Assembly: GCF_964340395.1 (NCBI RefSeq)
Contig: NC_135549.1
Location: forward strand, 21,287,342-21,351,341
Length of the DNA stretch: 64,000 bases
Direction: 5' to 3'
DNA from: Glandiceps talaboti
Lineage: Eukaryota; Hemichordata; Enteropneusta; Spengelidae
Shown: piece after piece, positions 63,974 through 64,000 of the stretch
How positions within the stretch are numbered: position 1 is the first letter of the stretch
How the letters are laid out: each line of letters opens with the position of its first letter
Notes under the pieces: generated by a model
Database searches by the model: none
Told to the model about the DNA's origin: nothing
The model's input: only the letters and a program-made list of their open reading frames with translations
Position numbers and translations under genes: made by a program

Positions 63974-64000
63974 TGTATGTATGTATGTATGTATGTATGT
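63830..64000. repeat. (CTGT)n then (ATGT)n, running off the window
   Basis: CTGT units to about 63912, a short spacer, then ATGT units to the last base. Confidence 0.97.

Larger units (their letters stand above)
62721..64000. other. Flank upstream of the G-alpha gene, no recognisable gene
   Basis: AT-rich sequence with a GA/TGCG/TG compound microsatellite at 63373-63455 and CTGT/ATGT arrays running to the window edge. I see no coding exon. Confidence 0.5.

Overview
This window looks like part of a metazoan nuclear genome, most likely an invertebrate. It is AT-rich and intron-dominated. It has no operons, ribosome-binding sites or dense bacterial-type ORFs, and it is unusually loaded with di-, tetra- and pentanucleotide microsatellites. 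I cannot name the species. A marine lophotrochozoan or invertebrate deuterostome would fit the general style, but that is only an impression.

The only gene I can support is a complete heterotrimeric G-protein alpha subunit (Gi/o-like) on the minus strand. It spans about 50 kb, from a start codon at 62256 to a stop codon at 12030. Seven coding exons can be placed to the base: 62133-62256, 38318-38360, 36083-36224, 18040-18326, 17173-17302, 13043-13196 and 12030-12220. All six introns are GT-AG with compatible phases. The joined CDS is 1071 nt (356 aa plus stop) with no frameshift. P-loop, switch I Arg and Thr, switch II DVGGQ, NKKD and TCAT motifs are all present. Exon lengths 43, 142, 130 and 154 match the classical vertebrate Gi gene structure. 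The 287-bp exon equals 158 + 129, the sizes of Gi exons 4 and 5, so that intron is absent here. Both protein ends are unusual. None of the possible start Mets is followed by Gly, so there is no myristoylation site. The C-terminus is one residue longer than in Gi, which moves the pertussis-toxin-type Cys to position -5.

Layout: 1-12029 is the downstream flank, with no recognisable gene, many microsatellites, a near-perfect 76-bp-arm hairpin (3514-3676), a degenerate ~150-bp tandem array (about 560-1120) and dispersed repeats. 12030-62256 is the G-alpha gene; its introns 1 (23.8 kb) and 3 (17.8 kb) hold most of the sequence. They carry (TA)n tracts, a palindrome of about 250 bp near 25740, a 415-bp inverted-terminal-repeat element (38554-38968), four minisatellites and copies of two dispersed repeat families. 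62257-64000 holds the 5' flank and putative promoter, then more microsatellites.

Most long apparent reading frames here (runs of Ile-Tyr, Cys-Leu-Ser-Val, Tyr-Val-Cys-Met, Thr-His) are translations of microsatellites and are not genes. I found no transposase, reverse transcriptase, tRNA, rRNA or CRISPR array. I found no convincing new multi-gene system. The novelty lies in the divergent G-alpha and in the foldback and minisatellite structures.
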